A DNA stretch of 37,012 bases from Bacteroidota bacterium. GTDB taxonomy: Bacteria > Bacteroidota > Bacteroidia > B-17B0 > Aurantibacillaceae. The notes beneath the pieces were generated by a model that worked only from the letters and a program-made list of their open reading frames with translations, was not told the origin of the DNA and made no database searches. Positions within the stretch are counted from its first letter, which is position 1, and the number at the start of each line of letters is the position of its first letter. A program made the translations under genes and the position numbers. The DNA lies in NCBI GenBank assembly GCA_013288385.1, contig JABDBZ010000017.1, positions 1-37,012 on the forward strand. Reading direction: 5' to 3'. Shown here piece by piece: positions 1-9,995 of the stretch.

Positions 1-15
1 TTTACTTTTAGCCAT
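1..15 (-). CDS. Possible start of a gene leaving the window
   Basis: On the minus strand an ATG at 15-13 opens a frame reading M-A-K-S-K to the window edge. It lies about 90 bases after the stop of pth on the same strand, so it could be the next gene downstream. Five codons cannot identify a product, and this may not be a real gene. Confidence 0.25.
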
Positions 16-104
16 AACTATAGGATATAAGCTCTAAATTAAAATAAATAAATTGATTTTAAAAGTACTTTTTGCAGATTAAATTGCTTATAAAAGATAC
101 GCAA

Positions 105-671
105 TCACTTATTGTTAAATTCGTTCATACACCTTTGCAATCCAATAAAGGTAAAGGCTTTGATAGAGTCGGTCGCAATTTTAATACGAGCATTCAGGGT
201 AATTTTTTCTTCGTCACTCCACTTACCTAAAACATAATTTACCTGACTTCCTTTGCTAAACTCATTGCTTATGCCAAAGCGCAAACGTGGGTAGTTATTG
301 GTATTCAGCGTTTCCTGAATATTTTTTAAACCGTTATGTCCACCATCACTTCCTTTTGGCCCGATTCGTATTTTCCCGAAAGGCAAAGCCAAATCATCAA
401 CCACAACCATGATGTTATCGATAGAAATATTTTCGTTTTGCATCCAATAATTTACTGCCTTTCCACTCAAATTCATATAGGTTGTGGGTTTAATCAAAAT
501 CAGGGTTTTGCCTTTGTATTTCATCTCAGCAACATCTGCCAAACGATCACTTTTAAATTTAACATCCGCTTCCTTCGCTAAATGCTCAACCACATCAAAA
601 CCAATGTTGTGACGGGTGCCGGCGTATTCATCACCAATATTACCTAAACCAATTATTAAAAATTTAGACAT
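105..671 (-). CDS. pth: Peptidyl-tRNA hydrolase
   Basis: This cytoplasmic enzyme cleaves the ester bond of peptidyl-tRNAs that drop off ribosomes, which recycles tRNA. The 188-residue product has the normal bacterial length. It shows the family pattern GLGN (N11), the TRHN motif (H21), the MNLSGKAV segment, VDDLALPFGKIR with the catalytic Asp, and GSDGGHNGLK. An in-frame ATG five codons upstream (686) overlaps a TAnnTTTG promoter-like box at 684-691, so the start at 671, giving MSKFLIIGLGN, is preferred. It is transcribed away from the mutase gene. Identification is from conserved motifs over the full length. Confidence 0.95.
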   Translation of the reverse strand: MSKFLIIGLGNIGDEYAGTRHNIGFDVVEHLAKEADVKFKSDRLADVAEMKYKGKTLILIKPTTYMNLSGKAVNYWMQNENISIDNIMVVVDDLALPFGKIRIGPKGSDGGHNGLKNIQETLNTNNYPRLRFGISNEFSKGSQVNYVLGKWSDEEKITLNARIKIATDSIKAFTFIGLQRCMNEFNNK

Positions 672-683
672 AATTATTATACG

Positions 684-691
684 CAAATATA
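684..691 (-). promoter_or_regulatory. Bacteroidota -7 box of pth
   Basis: The minus strand reads TATATTTG, an exact match to the Bacteroidota -7 consensus TAnnTTTG, 12 bases before the chosen pth start. No clear TTG -33 element is seen at the usual distance. One such box is expected by chance about every 1-2 kb per strand in DNA this AT-rich, so placement is the main support. Confidence 0.4.
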
Positions 692-803
692 CGTTTTAGT
701 TGAATTAATAAGTAAAATCATAACATTAAATATAGCAGCCGGGCATTGGTTTTACAAAGTTTTCGTAAATTAGCACAACCACTTTTTTCCTAAGCAATTA
801 ACT

Positions 804-2942
804 ATGCGTAAAGATTTTTCTAACATAAATTACTCCACAAAAAATTCCGTTTGTGAATTAGAAAAAGAAAACATAAAAACCAAATTACCTTTTCAAACAG
901 CTGAGCAAATTGATCTCAAACCAATTTACACTTCTGAAGACATTAAACAATTTGAACATTTAAAATTTGGTGCCGGTATTCCTCCTTTTTTACGAGGCCC
1001 TTATTCTTCTATGTATGTTCAAAATCCATGGACAATTAGACAATACGCAGGTTTTAGCACAGCAGAAGAAAGCAATGCTTTTTACAGAAGAAATTTAGCA
1101 GGTGGGCAAAAAGGTTTATCTGTTGCATTTGATTTAGCTACACACCGCGGTTATGACAGCGATCATGAACGTGTTGTTGGTGATGTTGGAAAAGCAGGTG
1201 TTGCAATTGATTCCATTTTAGACATGAAAGTTTTGTTTGATCAAATTCCGCTAGATCAAATGAGTGTCTCAATGACCATGAATGGCGCGGTTTTGCCAAT
1301 ACTTGCATTTTATATTGTGGCCGCAGAAGAACAGGGTGTAAGCATGGATAAATTAACCGGTACTATTCAAAATGATATTTTAAAAGAGTTTATGGTGCGT
1401 AATACTTATATCTATCCACCAGCACCATCTATGAAAATTATTGCAGATATTTTTGAATTCACTTCAAAGAATATGCCCAAATTTAATTCCATTTCTATTA
1501 GTGGTTATCATATGCAAGAGGCCGGAGCAACTGCTGATATTGAATTAGCGTATACTTTAGCTGATGGTTTAGAATATTTACGTGCAGGAATTAAAACAGG
1601 AATGGACATTGATGTATTTGCTCCTCGTCTATCTTTCTTTTGGGGAATTGGCATGAATCATTTTATGGAGATTGCTAAAATGAGGGCAGCTCGCATGTTA
1701 TGGGCAAAAATCGTCAAACAATTTAATCCGAAATCTGCCAAGTCAATGGCATTACGTACACATTGCCAAACCAGCGGGTGGAGTTTAACTGAACAAGACC
1801 CATTTAATAATGTAACTAGAACTTGTGTTGAAGCCTTAGCTGCTGCAATGGGACATACACAAAGTTTGCACACCAATGCATTAGATGAAGCCATTGCGTT
1901 ACCAACCGACTTTAGCGCGCGTATTGCGAGAAACACACAGTTGTTTTTACAACAAGAAACAAATATTTGCAAAGTAGTTGATCCTTGGGGAGGTTCTTAT
2001 TACGTTGAATCGTTAACGCATGAACTCGCACATAAGGCTTGGACACTTATTGAAGAAGTAGAATCGTTAGGTGGAATGGCGAAAGCGATTGAAACCGGAA
2101 TTCCGAAAATGCGCATTGAAGAAGCTGCCGCTAGAAAGCAAGCGCGCATTGATAGTGGTAAAGATATTATTGTTGGTGTAAACAGTTTTAAGACAGATGA
2201 AAAAACAACGATAGAAATTTTAGATGTAGATAATACAAAAGTTCGGAACCAACAATTAGACCGTTTAAAAAAATTAAAAGCTGAACGAAATGATGCAGAA
2301 GTAAAAATTGCTTTAGATGCATTAACTGATGCGGCAAAAAACAATACAGGCAATTTATTAGAGTTAGCGGTAAATGCAACGAGAGTAAGATGTACTTTAG
2401 GCGAAATATCTTTCGCTCTCGAAAAAGTTTTCGGCAGATACAAAGCAAATATTCGTTCTATTGCCGGAGTTTATAGTAAAGAAATTAGTATGGATGAAAA
2501 TTTTATGAAAGCACGTGCCCTTTCAGATGCCTTTGCTGTAAAGGAAGGCAGAAGACCAAGAATCATGGTTGCTAAAATGGGACAAGACGGACATGATAGA
2601 GGTGCTAAAGTAATTGCAACCAGTTTTGCTGATCTTGGCTTTGACGTAGATATTGGTCCATTATTTCAAACACCTGCCGAAGCAGCTAAACAAGCTGTAG
2701 AAAACGATGTGCATATACTTGGTGTTTCGAGTTTAGCTGCAGGACATAAAACATTAATTCCACAAGTTGTTGCCGAATTAAAAAAATATGGAAGAGATGA
2801 TATCATGATTGTTGCGGGCGGAGTAATTCCTCAACAAGATTATGATTTTCTATTTAGGAATGGTGTATCTTTTGTTTTTGGTCCGGGTACCGTGATCGCA
2901 AAAAGTGCAATTGAGGTTTTAGAAAAATTGATGAAACTCTAA
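804..2942 (+). CDS. mutB: Methylmalonyl-CoA mutase, large (catalytic) subunit
   Basis: The enzyme interconverts succinyl-CoA and (R)-methylmalonyl-CoA with adenosylcobalamin, linking propionyl-CoA and odd-chain or branched substrates to the TCA cycle. The 712-residue length fits the catalytic subunit. Residues about 50-560 form the TIM-barrel substrate domain, with [29 protein letters not shown] and [19 protein letters not shown]. Residues about 580-712 are the B12-binding domain with the base-off motif D595-G-H597-D-R-G600, where His597 is the predicted cobalt ligand. Heterodimeric mutases usually have the small subunit (mutA) directly upstream; here pth lies there in the opposite direction. 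A small subunit may be elsewhere, or the enzyme may be a homodimer as in E. coli Sbm/ScpA. Confidence 0.95.
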   Translation: MRKDFSNINYSTKNSVCELEKENIKTKLPFQTAEQIDLKPIYTSEDIKQFEHLKFGAGIPPFLRGPYSSMYVQNPWTIRQYAGFSTAEESNAFYRRNLAGGQKGLSVAFDLATHRGYDSDHERVVGDVGKAGVAIDSILDMKVLFDQIPLDQMSVSMTMNGAVLPILAFYIVAAEEQGVSMDKLTGTIQNDILKEFMVRNTYIYPPAPSMKIIADIFEFTSKNMPKFNSISISGYHMQEAGATADIELAYTLADGLEYLRAGIKTGMDIDVFAPRLSFFWGIGMNHFMEIAKMRAARMLWAKIVKQFNPKSAKSMALRTHCQTSGWSLTEQDPFNNVTRTCVEALAAAMGHTQSLHTNALDEAIALPTDFSARIARNTQLFLQQETNICKVVDPWGGSYYVESLTHELAHKAWTLIEEVESLGGMAKAIETGIPKMRIEEAAARKQARIDSGKDIIVGVNSFKTDEKTTIEILDVDNTKVRNQQLDRLKKLKAERNDAEVKIALDALTDAAKNNTGNLLELAVNATRVRCTLGEISFALEKVFGRYKANIRSIAGVYSKEISMDENFMKARALSDAFAVKEGRRPRIMVAKMGQDGHDRGAKVIATSFADLGFDVDIGPLFQTPAEAAKQAVENDVHILGVSSLAAGHKTLIPQVVAELKKYGRDDIMIVAGGVIPQQDYDFLFRNGVSFVFGPGTVIAKSAIEVLEKLMKL

Positions 2943-2983
2943 GAAATATAATCTCTTTATTTGAAAAGCCGCAACTGAAAAAT

Positions 2984-3348
2984 TTGAAACATTATATTCA
3001 CATATTTTCTTTCCGAACAAATCAGGCTTCATTTTGCTGCGCAGGAAGGCCACTAATCGTTTTAGATAACGATAAATTAAAAGTTCATTATGGCCACAAG
3101 TTTTCCATCGTTGGCTTGTCTAACCATTCGAATAAAGTGTTTAAAAAAATACAATTTGAATTGTCCCCGTCTCAAAGCTATATTTATTTCTGATGGGCAC
3201 TCTGATCCATTTAGTGATGAAAAAGGAAAAAAATATAAATCAATTTTTAATGAATCAACAACAAAAATCACTTTTAGAAACCTTCAAAAACTGGAAAGGT
3301 GAATTAGAGCAAGTAGATGACGTTTGTATAATTGGAATTTGTGTTTAA
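2984..3348 (+). pseudogene. Remnant of a SpoIIE/PP2C-type phosphatase C-terminus
   Basis: Three reading frames in succession encode the end of a SpoIIE phosphatase domain. About 3014-3190 gives CAGRPLIVLDNDKL then KFSIVGLSNHSNKVF. About 3173-3235 in a second frame gives FISDGHSDPFSDEKGKKYK. About 3241-3348 in a third frame gives LLETFKNWKGELEQVDDVC ending at TAA. In the same order the intact SpoIIE protein at 10438-12750 has AGANRPLWIV, YLFSDGYADQFGG and the final SEQVDDILVIGVKI. The N-terminal part is gone and at least two frameshifts are needed, so this is a dead fragment. The stop lies six bases before the next gene. The intact gene is a relative, not necessarily the source. Confidence 0.75.
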
Positions 3349-3354
3349 ACTATA

Positions 3355-6183
3355 ATGTCAAATAAAATATATTATATTTTTATTTTATTCCTGATTTCCT
3401 TTTCAGCAATCAGTCAAAATTTTTCTGTGGTTGGCAAAGTTGTTGATGAAACTGATTCTGCAGCAATTGGAGCTGCCGTGGAAATATTAAGAGTAAATGA
3501 TTCCTCTATGGTAAAAGGTATAACCACCAATGTAAAAGGTTTTTTCAAATTAGAAAATATTGCTCCCGATAATTATATTTTAAAAGTTACTTATATAGGT
3601 TATAAAACTTACACAAAAAATATTCAACTATCAGAGGATTTAAGAGTCGGAAAAATTCAATTAAAAACGCAGGCTAATGTTTTAAAAGAAGTAGAAGTTA
3701 AAACAAATGCCGTAATGGCCACTCAAAATGGAGATACGAGTGCCTATAATGCCAACGCTTTTAAAGTGAATAAAGATGCAACTGCCGAAGATCTCTTAGT
3801 GAAAATGCCGGGCGTCACTTCAGTTGATGGACAAGTACAAGCTCAAGGGGAAAATGTAAAACAAGTTTTGGTTGATGGTAAGCCATTTTTTGGAGATGAT
3901 CCTAATACTGTTTTAAAAAATTTACCGGCCGAAATTATTGATAAAGTTCAGGTGTTTGATAAAAGAAGTGATCAATCTACTTTCAGTGGAATTGATGATG
4001 GCAATACAAGCAAAACAATTAACATCATCACTAAAACACAATTCAGAAATGGTGTTTTTGGCAAAGTTTATGGTGGTGGTGGTTACCAAGACAAGTATAA
4101 AGGAAGTGCAGTGGTTAATCGCTTTAAAGATAAACAACGATTTACGGTAATGGCTTTATCCAACAACATCAATGAACAAAATTTTAGTACAGAAGATCTT
4201 TTAGGTGTGATGAGTTCTGGTACGTCTAACCAAAGAGGTGGTGGTGGATCAAGAGGTGGCGGAGGCGGAGGCGGTGGAGCACCAACTGGCCAAGGCAACG
4301 CCGCTAATAATTTTCAGGTGAATATTAAAAATGGCATTACAACTACAAACGCATTCGGAATGAATTATACCGATCAATGGGGGAAAAACACAAACATCAC
4401 TGCTTCTTACTTTTTTAATTTAACAAATAATAATGTAACTTCTAATTTATTGAGACAATATTTACTTGGAAATAATACCGGTTTAAACTACAATGAAAAT
4501 AGTGCAGCAATTAATAATAATAATAACCACCGCTTAAGCATTCGCTTTGATCATAAAATAGATTCTTTCAATTCTGTTTTAATTCAACCCAAAATTTCAT
4601 TTCAGATAAATGATGGAACAAGTGGTTTAACCGGTGTGAATACTAAAACAACCGTAATTAGTAATACTGCCAATAATTACAAATCTAATTTAATTGGGTC
4701 CTCCATCGCCATTCCATTATTATATCGTCATTCTTTTGCAAAGCGGGGACGTTCTTTATCGTTGGATTTAAATCCGACTTACACCGGCTCTTCGGGTAAC
4801 AGTACTTTTTTCTCATCTAATAATTATTTTACACCACCGGCTTTCAGCGATACCGTTGATCAAAAATCAACTATTACCAAAAGCGGATTGAGTTCGGCTA
4901 GCAACTTATTGTACAACGAACCGCTTACTAAAACCACGTTCTTATCTTTTAATTATCTCTTCACATATAATTATTCTGAATCAGGAAAAAATACTTTTAA
5001 TAAAAATAATTCGGCAAACGATTATTCAATCAGAGATTCGCTTGTTTCAAATGTATTTAACAGTACTTATATAGCTCATTTGGGAGGGATCAATTACCGT
5101 TTACAAAAAGAAAAATTTAATTTTACAATTGGAGTAGCAGCTCAACAAGCACAATTAAATAAGCAGCAACAGTTTCCTAGTTCATCCGACAATACCAGAA
5201 TATTTAATTCTGTTTTACCAAATGCCCAGTTTCAATATAGATTTAGTAAACAAAAAAATTTAAGGGTTATCTATCGGTCAAATAATACGCCACCAAGCAT
5301 CGATCAATTACAAAACGTTCTCAATAATAGCAACAGCTTACAATTAAGTATTGGTAATCCTGTATTGAAACAAACGTTTCAACACAATGTGAATGCACGT
5401 TACTCTTCCGTAAATACTCAGAAATCAACATCATTGTTTATCTTAATGAGCGCCTCTTATACCGATAATTATATTGGTAATAGTACCATCATTGCAAATA
5501 AAGACACTACGGTTTACGATAAAATATTTTTAGCAAAAGGCTCTCAAATATCCCGACAAGAGAATTTAAATAATAATTATAATGCTCGGTTATTTGTCAA
5601 TTATGGTTTTCCAATGAAAGCACTAAAATCAAATTTAAATTTAAGTACCGGTTGTAATTACAGTAATGTGCCGGCATTGATCAATAATAAATTTAACTAT
5701 TCTAAAACAACAAGTCCATCACTTGCTTTAGTAATCGCCAGTAACTTCAGCGATAAAATAGATTTTACTATTTCAACTACTTCTTCATACAACAACGTTA
5801 TTAATTCACTTCAATCCACTTTAAATTCAAGTTACCTCAACCAGGTTTCAAAAGCAAAATTAAATCTAACTTTTTTCAAGAGGTTAGTTCTCCAGTTAGA
5901 ATATAACAATACTTATTACTCAGGTTTAACTGCAACTTACAATCAAAATATTAATTTATTAAATGGTGCTGTCGCATTTAAATTCTTAAAAGATAATCAG
6001 GCTGAATTCCGTTTATATGTATTTGATATCCTAAAACAAAACCAAAGCATACAACGTAATATAACTGAAACATATATTGAAGATACACATACTACTATTT
6101 TACAACGTTACTTCATGCTCACCTTTGCTTATAATATCAAAAAATATTATCCGAAAACAGATGTGAAGAAAGATGGGAAATAG
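3355..6183 (+). CDS. Outer-membrane beta-barrel protein with CarboxypepD_reg domain (TonB-receptor-like)
   Basis: The 942-residue protein has a signal peptide (residues 1 to about 20, ending SAISQN). A CarboxypepD_reg-like Ig fold follows at about 23-115, with VVGKVVDETDSAAIGAAV and YILKVTYIGYKTY. Next is a plug-like region at about 130-235 (ATAEDLLVKMPGVTSVDG, VLVDGKPFFGDDP, IDKVQVFDKRSDQS). The rest is rich in alternating Asn/Ser/Thr/Tyr strands and fits an OMP_b-brl_3-type barrel in the outer membrane. A glycine-rich stretch (about 298-310) sits in a predicted loop. No SusD-like partner lies next to it and no substrate can be inferred. The Bacteroidota family of signal-peptide, CarboxypepD_reg and barrel proteins is clear; the transported ligand is unknown. 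Confidence 0.85.
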   Translation: MSNKIYYIFILFLISFSAISQNFSVVGKVVDETDSAAIGAAVEILRVNDSSMVKGITTNVKGFFKLENIAPDNYILKVTYIGYKTYTKNIQLSEDLRVGKIQLKTQANVLKEVEVKTNAVMATQNGDTSAYNANAFKVNKDATAEDLLVKMPGVTSVDGQVQAQGENVKQVLVDGKPFFGDDPNTVLKNLPAEIIDKVQVFDKRSDQSTFSGIDDGNTSKTINIITKTQFRNGVFGKVYGGGGYQDKYKGSAVVNRFKDKQRFTVMALSNNINEQNFSTEDLLGVMSSGTSNQRGGGGSRGGGGGGGGAPTGQGNAANNFQVNIKNGITTTNAFGMNYTDQWGKNTNITASYFFNLTNNNVTSNLLRQYLLGNNTGLNYNENSAAINNNNNHRLSIRFDHKIDSFNSVLIQPKISFQINDGTSGLTGVNTKTTVISNTANNYKSNLIGSSIAIPLLYRHSFAKRGRSLSLDLNPTYTGSSGNSTFFSSNNYFTPPAFSDTVDQKSTITKSGLSSASNLLYNEPLTKTTFLSFNYLFTYNYSESGKNTFNKNNSANDYSIRDSLVSNVFNSTYIAHLGGINYRLQKEKFNFTIGVAAQQAQLNKQQQFPSSSDNTRIFNSVLPNAQFQYRFSKQKNLRVIYRSNNTPPSIDQLQNVLNNSNSLQLSIGNPVLKQTFQHNVNARYSSVNTQKSTSLFILMSASYTDNYIGNSTIIANKDTTVYDKIFLAKGSQISRQENLNNNYNARLFVNYGFPMKALKSNLNLSTGCNYSNVPALINNKFNYSKTTSPSLALVIASNFSDKIDFTISTTSSYNNVINSLQSTLNSSYLNQVSKAKLNLTFFKRLVLQLEYNNTYYSGLTATYNQNINLLNGAVAFKFLKDNQAEFRLYVFDILKQNQSIQRNITETYIEDTHTTILQRYFMLTFAYNIKKYYPKTDVKKDGK

Positions 6184-6213
6184 TTTCCGAAGATGAAGCT
6201 GTCACTGTGAGTC

Positions 6214-6238
6214 GTCACCCTGAGCGGAGTCGAAGGGC
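6214..6238 (+). repeat. Interspersed repeat, CTGAGCGGAGTCGAAGG family
   Basis: The 25 bases that begin GTCACCCTGAGCGGAGTCG and end AAGGGC recur exactly at 32854-32878. They recur in reverse complement with two changes inside metH at 16960-16983. A shorter relative, CTGAGCGAAGCCGAAGTG, is embedded in the repeat at 6505-6641. Repeats of this type are common in Bacteroidota genomes. Confidence 0.8.
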
Positions 6239-6275
6239 TAGAACAGTAAAATTAAAATAATACGATTCAAGCTTT

Positions 6276-6385
6276 GGGCGTGTCCCCGCAATTTATTTTT
6301 ACTTCCAAATAATATTTTCGCGGGGTCGTGCTTTACGCTACAAGTCCTCGCTACGCTGCGGGCTTTCCACTGCAATCACTCACGC
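6276..6385 (+). repeat. GGGCGT...CACGC interspersed repeat, copy 1
   Basis: This element of about 110 bases opens GGGCGTGTCCCCGC. A variable AT-rich loop follows, then the complementary GCGGGGTCGTGCTTTACGC, a second inverted pair around TCCTCGCTACGCTGCGGG, and a closing TTTCCACTGCAATCACTCACGC-like end. The inverted pairs would fold as two hairpins. From general knowledge it resembles a repeat frequent in intergenic regions of Bacteroidota. Confidence 0.65.
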
Positions 6386-6504
6386 AGCTACTGAATAAAA
6401 ACATTTTAATTAGGATTAATTTTTTTCCTAATTAAATGATGAAGCTGTCACTTCGAGCGGCAGTTGAGAAGACCTGAATGTTTTTAATTTACCAATTAAA
6501 ATTT

Positions 6505-6641
6505 GGGCGTTCCACACAATTAATTTTTTCTTCTAATTAATTCTTGGGCGTGGTCGCGCTTGGAATTTATACTGAGCGAAGCCGAAGTGTTCCAATCTTT
6601 ACAAGAGGCAGGCAAAGGATTTCCACTACAATCGCTAACGC
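6505..6641 (+). repeat. GGGCGT...AACGC interspersed repeat, copy 2, with a nested repeat
   Basis: This copy opens GGGCGTTCCACAC and has an AT-rich loop, then GGGCGTGGTCGCGCTTGG. It closes with TTTCCACTACAATCGCTAACGC-like sequence matching the end of copy 1. Between the two halves lies CTGAGCGAAGCCGAAGTG, a member of the other repeat family, so one repeat appears to have entered another. Confidence 0.55.
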
Positions 6642-6686
6642 AAGAAAACGCGAATCGAGAAGAGTTGAGAGCTCTATTTGTCCTAA

Positions 6687-7424
6687 TTAATTGTCAGATA
6701 ATATAGATTTAAGCCTTTCTTTTAGTTTTTTACGCAAATCAGCTTCAGTTTTCCAAACAATAAAACGATGACCTGCTAGGTCAAAGTGAAGTTTTTCATT
6801 CTCTTTTATCGTCAAGATTATTTCTTTTCCGATTGCATGTGCAAAGCCAGTTTCATAATAACAATTAGGGCGCTCGCCGGTCAAATCACTAATTATAATT
6901 TTACTTTTAGCAATATTCTCCAAAATTTGATCACTTATTTTACCAGAATCTTCGATTTTATCTACACGTATTGCTTTTAAATTAAACTCCTCAGCCAAGG
7001 GAACAATAACTCCATCGTAAGCAGAATCAAGCTGTTCGTCTCCAAATTTCATAATAACAAAAATTTGATCTTCAATTTTCATAAAAGATTTCTGAATCAA
7101 AGATTTACTCTCGTTGGTAACTAATTCTTGTTTAACCTCATTAAGTATTTCCTTTGTACAGTTAAATTTATCAAAGGATTTCTCATTCATTAATTGAATA
7201 ATGCTTCTATCTCCAACGGGCTCGAGAAGTTCTTTCGTTTTATATAATTCTACTTCAAGTATACTTCGCATATTAACAATAACCTCTTTTCCTTCTAATT
7301 TCAAAACAATAATTTGTCCATTAAATAATGGGATTAATAAAGTTTTTTTATACCAATCAAGGCCGCCATTAAAAAAATAATGATACTTTCCATCTCCCTT
7401 TTTTAACTTTGAATGATAATGCAT
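6687..7424 (-). CDS. Nucleoside 2-deoxyribosyltransferase/TIR-like domain protein
   Basis: The C-terminal half (about 118-245) has a Rossmann-like pattern typical of nucleoside-deoxyribosyltransferase-like and TIR-like proteins. It begins DQIFVIMKFGDEQLDSAYDG, continues with AKSKIIISDLTGERPNCYY, and E191 follows in ETGFAHAIGKEIILT. This Glu sits where nucleoside deoxyribosyltransferases carry their nucleophile. Residues 1 to about 117 match nothing I recognise. The ATG at 7424 is preferred over an upstream one at 7490, which would overlap dsbD by 26 bases. No signal peptide is seen, so it is likely cytoplasmic. Related domains act as nucleotide- or NAD-cleaving effectors in bacterial conflict systems; that role here is inference. 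It follows dsbD by 40 bases on the same strand. Confidence 0.6.
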   Translation of the reverse strand: MHYHSKLKKGDGKYHYFFNGGLDWYKKTLLIPLFNGQIIVLKLEGKEVIVNMRSILEVELYKTKELLEPVGDRSIIQLMNEKSFDKFNCTKEILNEVKQELVTNESKSLIQKSFMKIEDQIFVIMKFGDEQLDSAYDGVIVPLAEEFNLKAIRVDKIEDSGKISDQILENIAKSKIIISDLTGERPNCYYETGFAHAIGKEIILTIKENEKLHFDLAGHRFIVWKTEADLRKKLKERLKSILSDN

Positions 7425-7464
7425 ATTAATTAAATTCTTATTTAAAGATAAACAAATTTCGATT

Positions 7465-9981
7465 CTACTTCCCACTCGCTCCCAACCCACAATTCAAATA
7501 AGCTGCAAACTCTGCCGGCACTGGTGTATAACCAACCGGCCTTACTAAAAGCTTTTCATCGCAAGAAATTAAAGCATAATAGGGTTGTGAATTATTTACA
7601 AACGTTTCTGTTTGAAATGTTGCCCACTTATCGCCAACAGTTTTTATCTTTTTAATTTGTCCTTGAAAATTTTTAAAGTCATGTTGTAAACTATCCGGTA
7701 ATTTTTCTCTGTCATCAACGTACAAAGAAATCAAAACATACTCTTCATTGATGATTTTAAAAACCTCAGGTTTATTCCAAACGTTTTCTTCCATCTTCCT
7801 GCAATTTACACAAGCCCAGCCGGTGAAGTCTAACATAATTGGTTTCTTCACTTGTTTTGCATACGCTAATCCTTCTTCATAGGAATGAAAACAATTTAAA
7901 TTAAGCGGACAATGATTTGGGTAGATCCAACTATAACCTGCCGGCGGAGCCAAACCACTTAATAAACTCAGACTCTCAAATGATTTTGCTTGTTTATTAT
8001 AACTAAAACCTGCACTTAAATAAATAATAGATGCGGCTGCAAAAAGAGTTACAACCCCTCTCACTATCGTCCAATTTTTATACGGCGTATCATGCGGAAA
8101 TTTTAATTTGCCCAACATAAATAAAAGCAATAAAAACCCAATGATGATCCATAAGCCCATAAATAATTCATACTTCAATATTCCCCAATGTTCAACCAAA
8201 TCTGCATTCGATAAAAATTTAACAGCTAATGCTAATTCAATAAATCCTAAAACAACTTTTACTTTCGAGAGCCATCCACCCGATTTTGGTAACGCATTTA
8301 ACCAACTCGGAAATGCCGCAAATAATGCAAATGGTAAAGCGAGTGCCAAACCAAAACCACTCATGCCCGCAGTTAATTGCATAGCGCCACCGTCAGAGGT
8401 TAATGATCCTGCGAGTAACGATCCCAAAATTGGTCCTGTACAAGAAAAAGAAACAAGTGCCAATGTAAGTGCCATAAAAAATATGCCGATTATCCCACCT
8501 AAGTTAGAAGCGGAATCTGCTTTGTTCGCTAAACTACTTGGTAATGTGATTTCAAAATATCCAAAAAATGAAATCGCAAACACAACAAACACAATAAAGA
8601 ATGCAACATTTAAATATGCATTTGTAGAAATTGTATTTAAAATATTTGGGTCAATTGAATCTAATAAATGAAATGGTAAACTTAAAATAACGTACACCAG
8701 TAAAATAAAAAATCCATACAGACTCGCATTAAATAATCCTTTTTTTCCTTCACTGTTTTTTGTAAAAAAACTAACAGTAAGTGGAATCATTGGAAACACA
8801 CATGGTGTAAGCAAAGCAAGTAGACCACCTAAAAACCCTAAAATAAAAATTGATAAATATCCTTTTCCTTTTATTTCATCTGCTTTAATTGAACATTCGC
8901 TCAACGGTTTGTTGATGTCAATTGTTGGATGTTTGTATGGAAATATTTTTCCTGAAGTAGGTGCAACTATTGTTTCGTTTTTAGCTTCCTCTACTTTCGT
9001 GAAAATTCCATCTGCTAATGAAAATTCAAATGGAATTTTTTTTGCAAGTAAACATTTCACATCGTCACACGTTTGAAATTCTAAAATTCCTTTTATATAC
9101 CCATTCAATTCTCCTTCAAACTCTTGAGTAAAAATAGCTTCGTTCTCGTGGTATCTTAATTCTTCTTTAAATAAAGGGTCCTTCTTTTCTGTAATTTTCG
9201 AGAGAGAAATAATTTCTCCCTTTAATTTTAATCCTTGCAATGAATCAAATGAAAAAGAAGTAGGCACAAATTCGTTTGACTTTAATTTATTCGCATTAAT
9301 ATGAAAACCTTTTCCAATTGTTGCTTTAAAAGTCATGACATATTTCAAGGGTTTATCGGAAACTTTTAATCCTTGAATATCCCAGCTAACAGGATCAATA
9401 ATTCCATTTGGTGTACTGTTATTAAACTGTGGCGGGTTTTGCAAATTCAAAGTAAGTGCTGATGTAGTCGCTGTTGTCTTTGCTTCTTCTTTAGCTGTGG
9501 TTGTTTTTCCGGGAGTCACCGGTGTAAGATCAATCCCTTCTAATACAAATTCAAAATTCTCATGACCTGGCGGCAAACATCTTTCTGAGTTGCATGACAT
9601 GTATTCCAATTCACCTTTGAGTTTCGTTGTCTTTAAAATTTTTATTTTTTGTGTAAAGGTTACTTCATTATCAAACGATGTCAACTTCATATCAAAATTA
9701 GGATCGTATTCTTCGTGACCTTTTGGTTCTTCTGTTTTACCAATCAACTCAACATCTTTGTTTTTTTCGAATGTAAATTTTGTCGGTATTGGTCCATTAT
9801 CTCCCGGCAAATTTTGTGTGTAGATATGAAAGCCTCCACTCATTGTTGCTTTCATATATACCTCATAGGTATTATCACCTGTTTTCTTTTGAGAGAAACT
9901 CCATTTTACGGGTGTATAAATTTGAGTGAATCCAATTAATGGAAAAAAAAGTAAAAGAAAAAAGCGAAAATGTTTTTGCAT
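7465..9981 (-). CDS. dsbD: Thiol:disulfide interchange protein DsbD-like
   Basis: The protein carries electrons from the cytoplasm across the inner membrane to periplasmic thiol proteins. After a signal peptide ([20 protein letters not shown]) there are two DsbD_N-like periplasmic domains, each with a Cys pair: CNSERC near residue 130 and CDDVKC near 305. The membrane domain (about 370-650) has the redox cysteines in [12 protein letters not shown] and [14 protein letters not shown]-terminal thioredoxin-like domain has WACVNC near 721-726. The start at 9981 is chosen because it begins the signal peptide; an ATG 15 codons upstream (10026) would overlap the DUF4440 gene. It lies 14 bases after that gene on the same strand. 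Confidence 0.93.
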   Translation of the reverse strand: MQKHFRFFLLLFFPLIGFTQIYTPVKWSFSQKKTGDNTYEVYMKATMSGGFHIYTQNLPGDNGPIPTKFTFEKNKDVELIGKTEEPKGHEEYDPNFDMKLTSFDNEVTFTQKIKILKTTKLKGELEYMSCNSERCLPPGHENFEFVLEGIDLTPVTPGKTTTAKEEAKTTATTSALTLNLQNPPQFNNSTPNGIIDPVSWDIQGLKVSDKPLKYVMTFKATIGKGFHINANKLKSNEFVPTSFSFDSLQGLKLKGEIISLSKITEKKDPLFKEELRYHENEAIFTQEFEGELNGYIKGILEFQTCDDVKCLLAKKIPFEFSLADGIFTKVEEAKNETIVAPTSGKIFPYKHPTIDINKPLSECSIKADEIKGKGYLSIFILGFLGGLLALLTPCVFPMIPLTVSFFTKNSEGKKGLFNASLYGFFILLVYVILSLPFHLLDSIDPNILNTISTNAYLNVAFFIVFVVFAISFFGYFEITLPSSLANKADSASNLGGIIGIFFMALTLALVSFSCTGPILGSLLAGSLTSDGGAMQLTAGMSGFGLALALPFALFAAFPSWLNALPKSGGWLSKVKVVLGFIELALAVKFLSNADLVEHWGILKYELFMGLWIIIGFLLLLFMLGKLKFPHDTPYKNWTIVRGVVTLFAAASIIYLSAGFSYNKQAKSFESLSLLSGLAPPAGYSWIYPNHCPLNLNCFHSYEEGLAYAKQVKKPIMLDFTGWACVNCRKMEENVWNKPEVFKIINEEYVLISLYVDDREKLPDSLQHDFKNFQGQIKKIKTVGDKWATFQTETFVNNSQPYYALISCDEKLLVRPVGYTPVPAEFAAYLNCGLGASGK

Positions 9982-9995
9982 AAAATTTTTATTAA

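Larger units (their letters stand above)
6184..6686. other. Non-coding repeat cluster, 0.5 kb
   Basis: No open frame here has protein character. The stretch is built from short interspersed repeats: the CTGAGCGGAGTCGAAGGG element (6214-6238), a GGGCGT...AACGC-type element (6276-6385), a second, disrupted copy (6505-6641), and two copies of GATGAAGCTGTCACT (about 6191 and 6440) that lead into different repeats. It separates two genes that converge on it. Confidence 0.7.

Noticed and set aside
3090-3302. Stand-alone small gene in the mutB-barrel gap
   Set aside because: Its frame covers only the middle piece of the SpoIIE remnant; the homologous segments continue in other frames on both sides.
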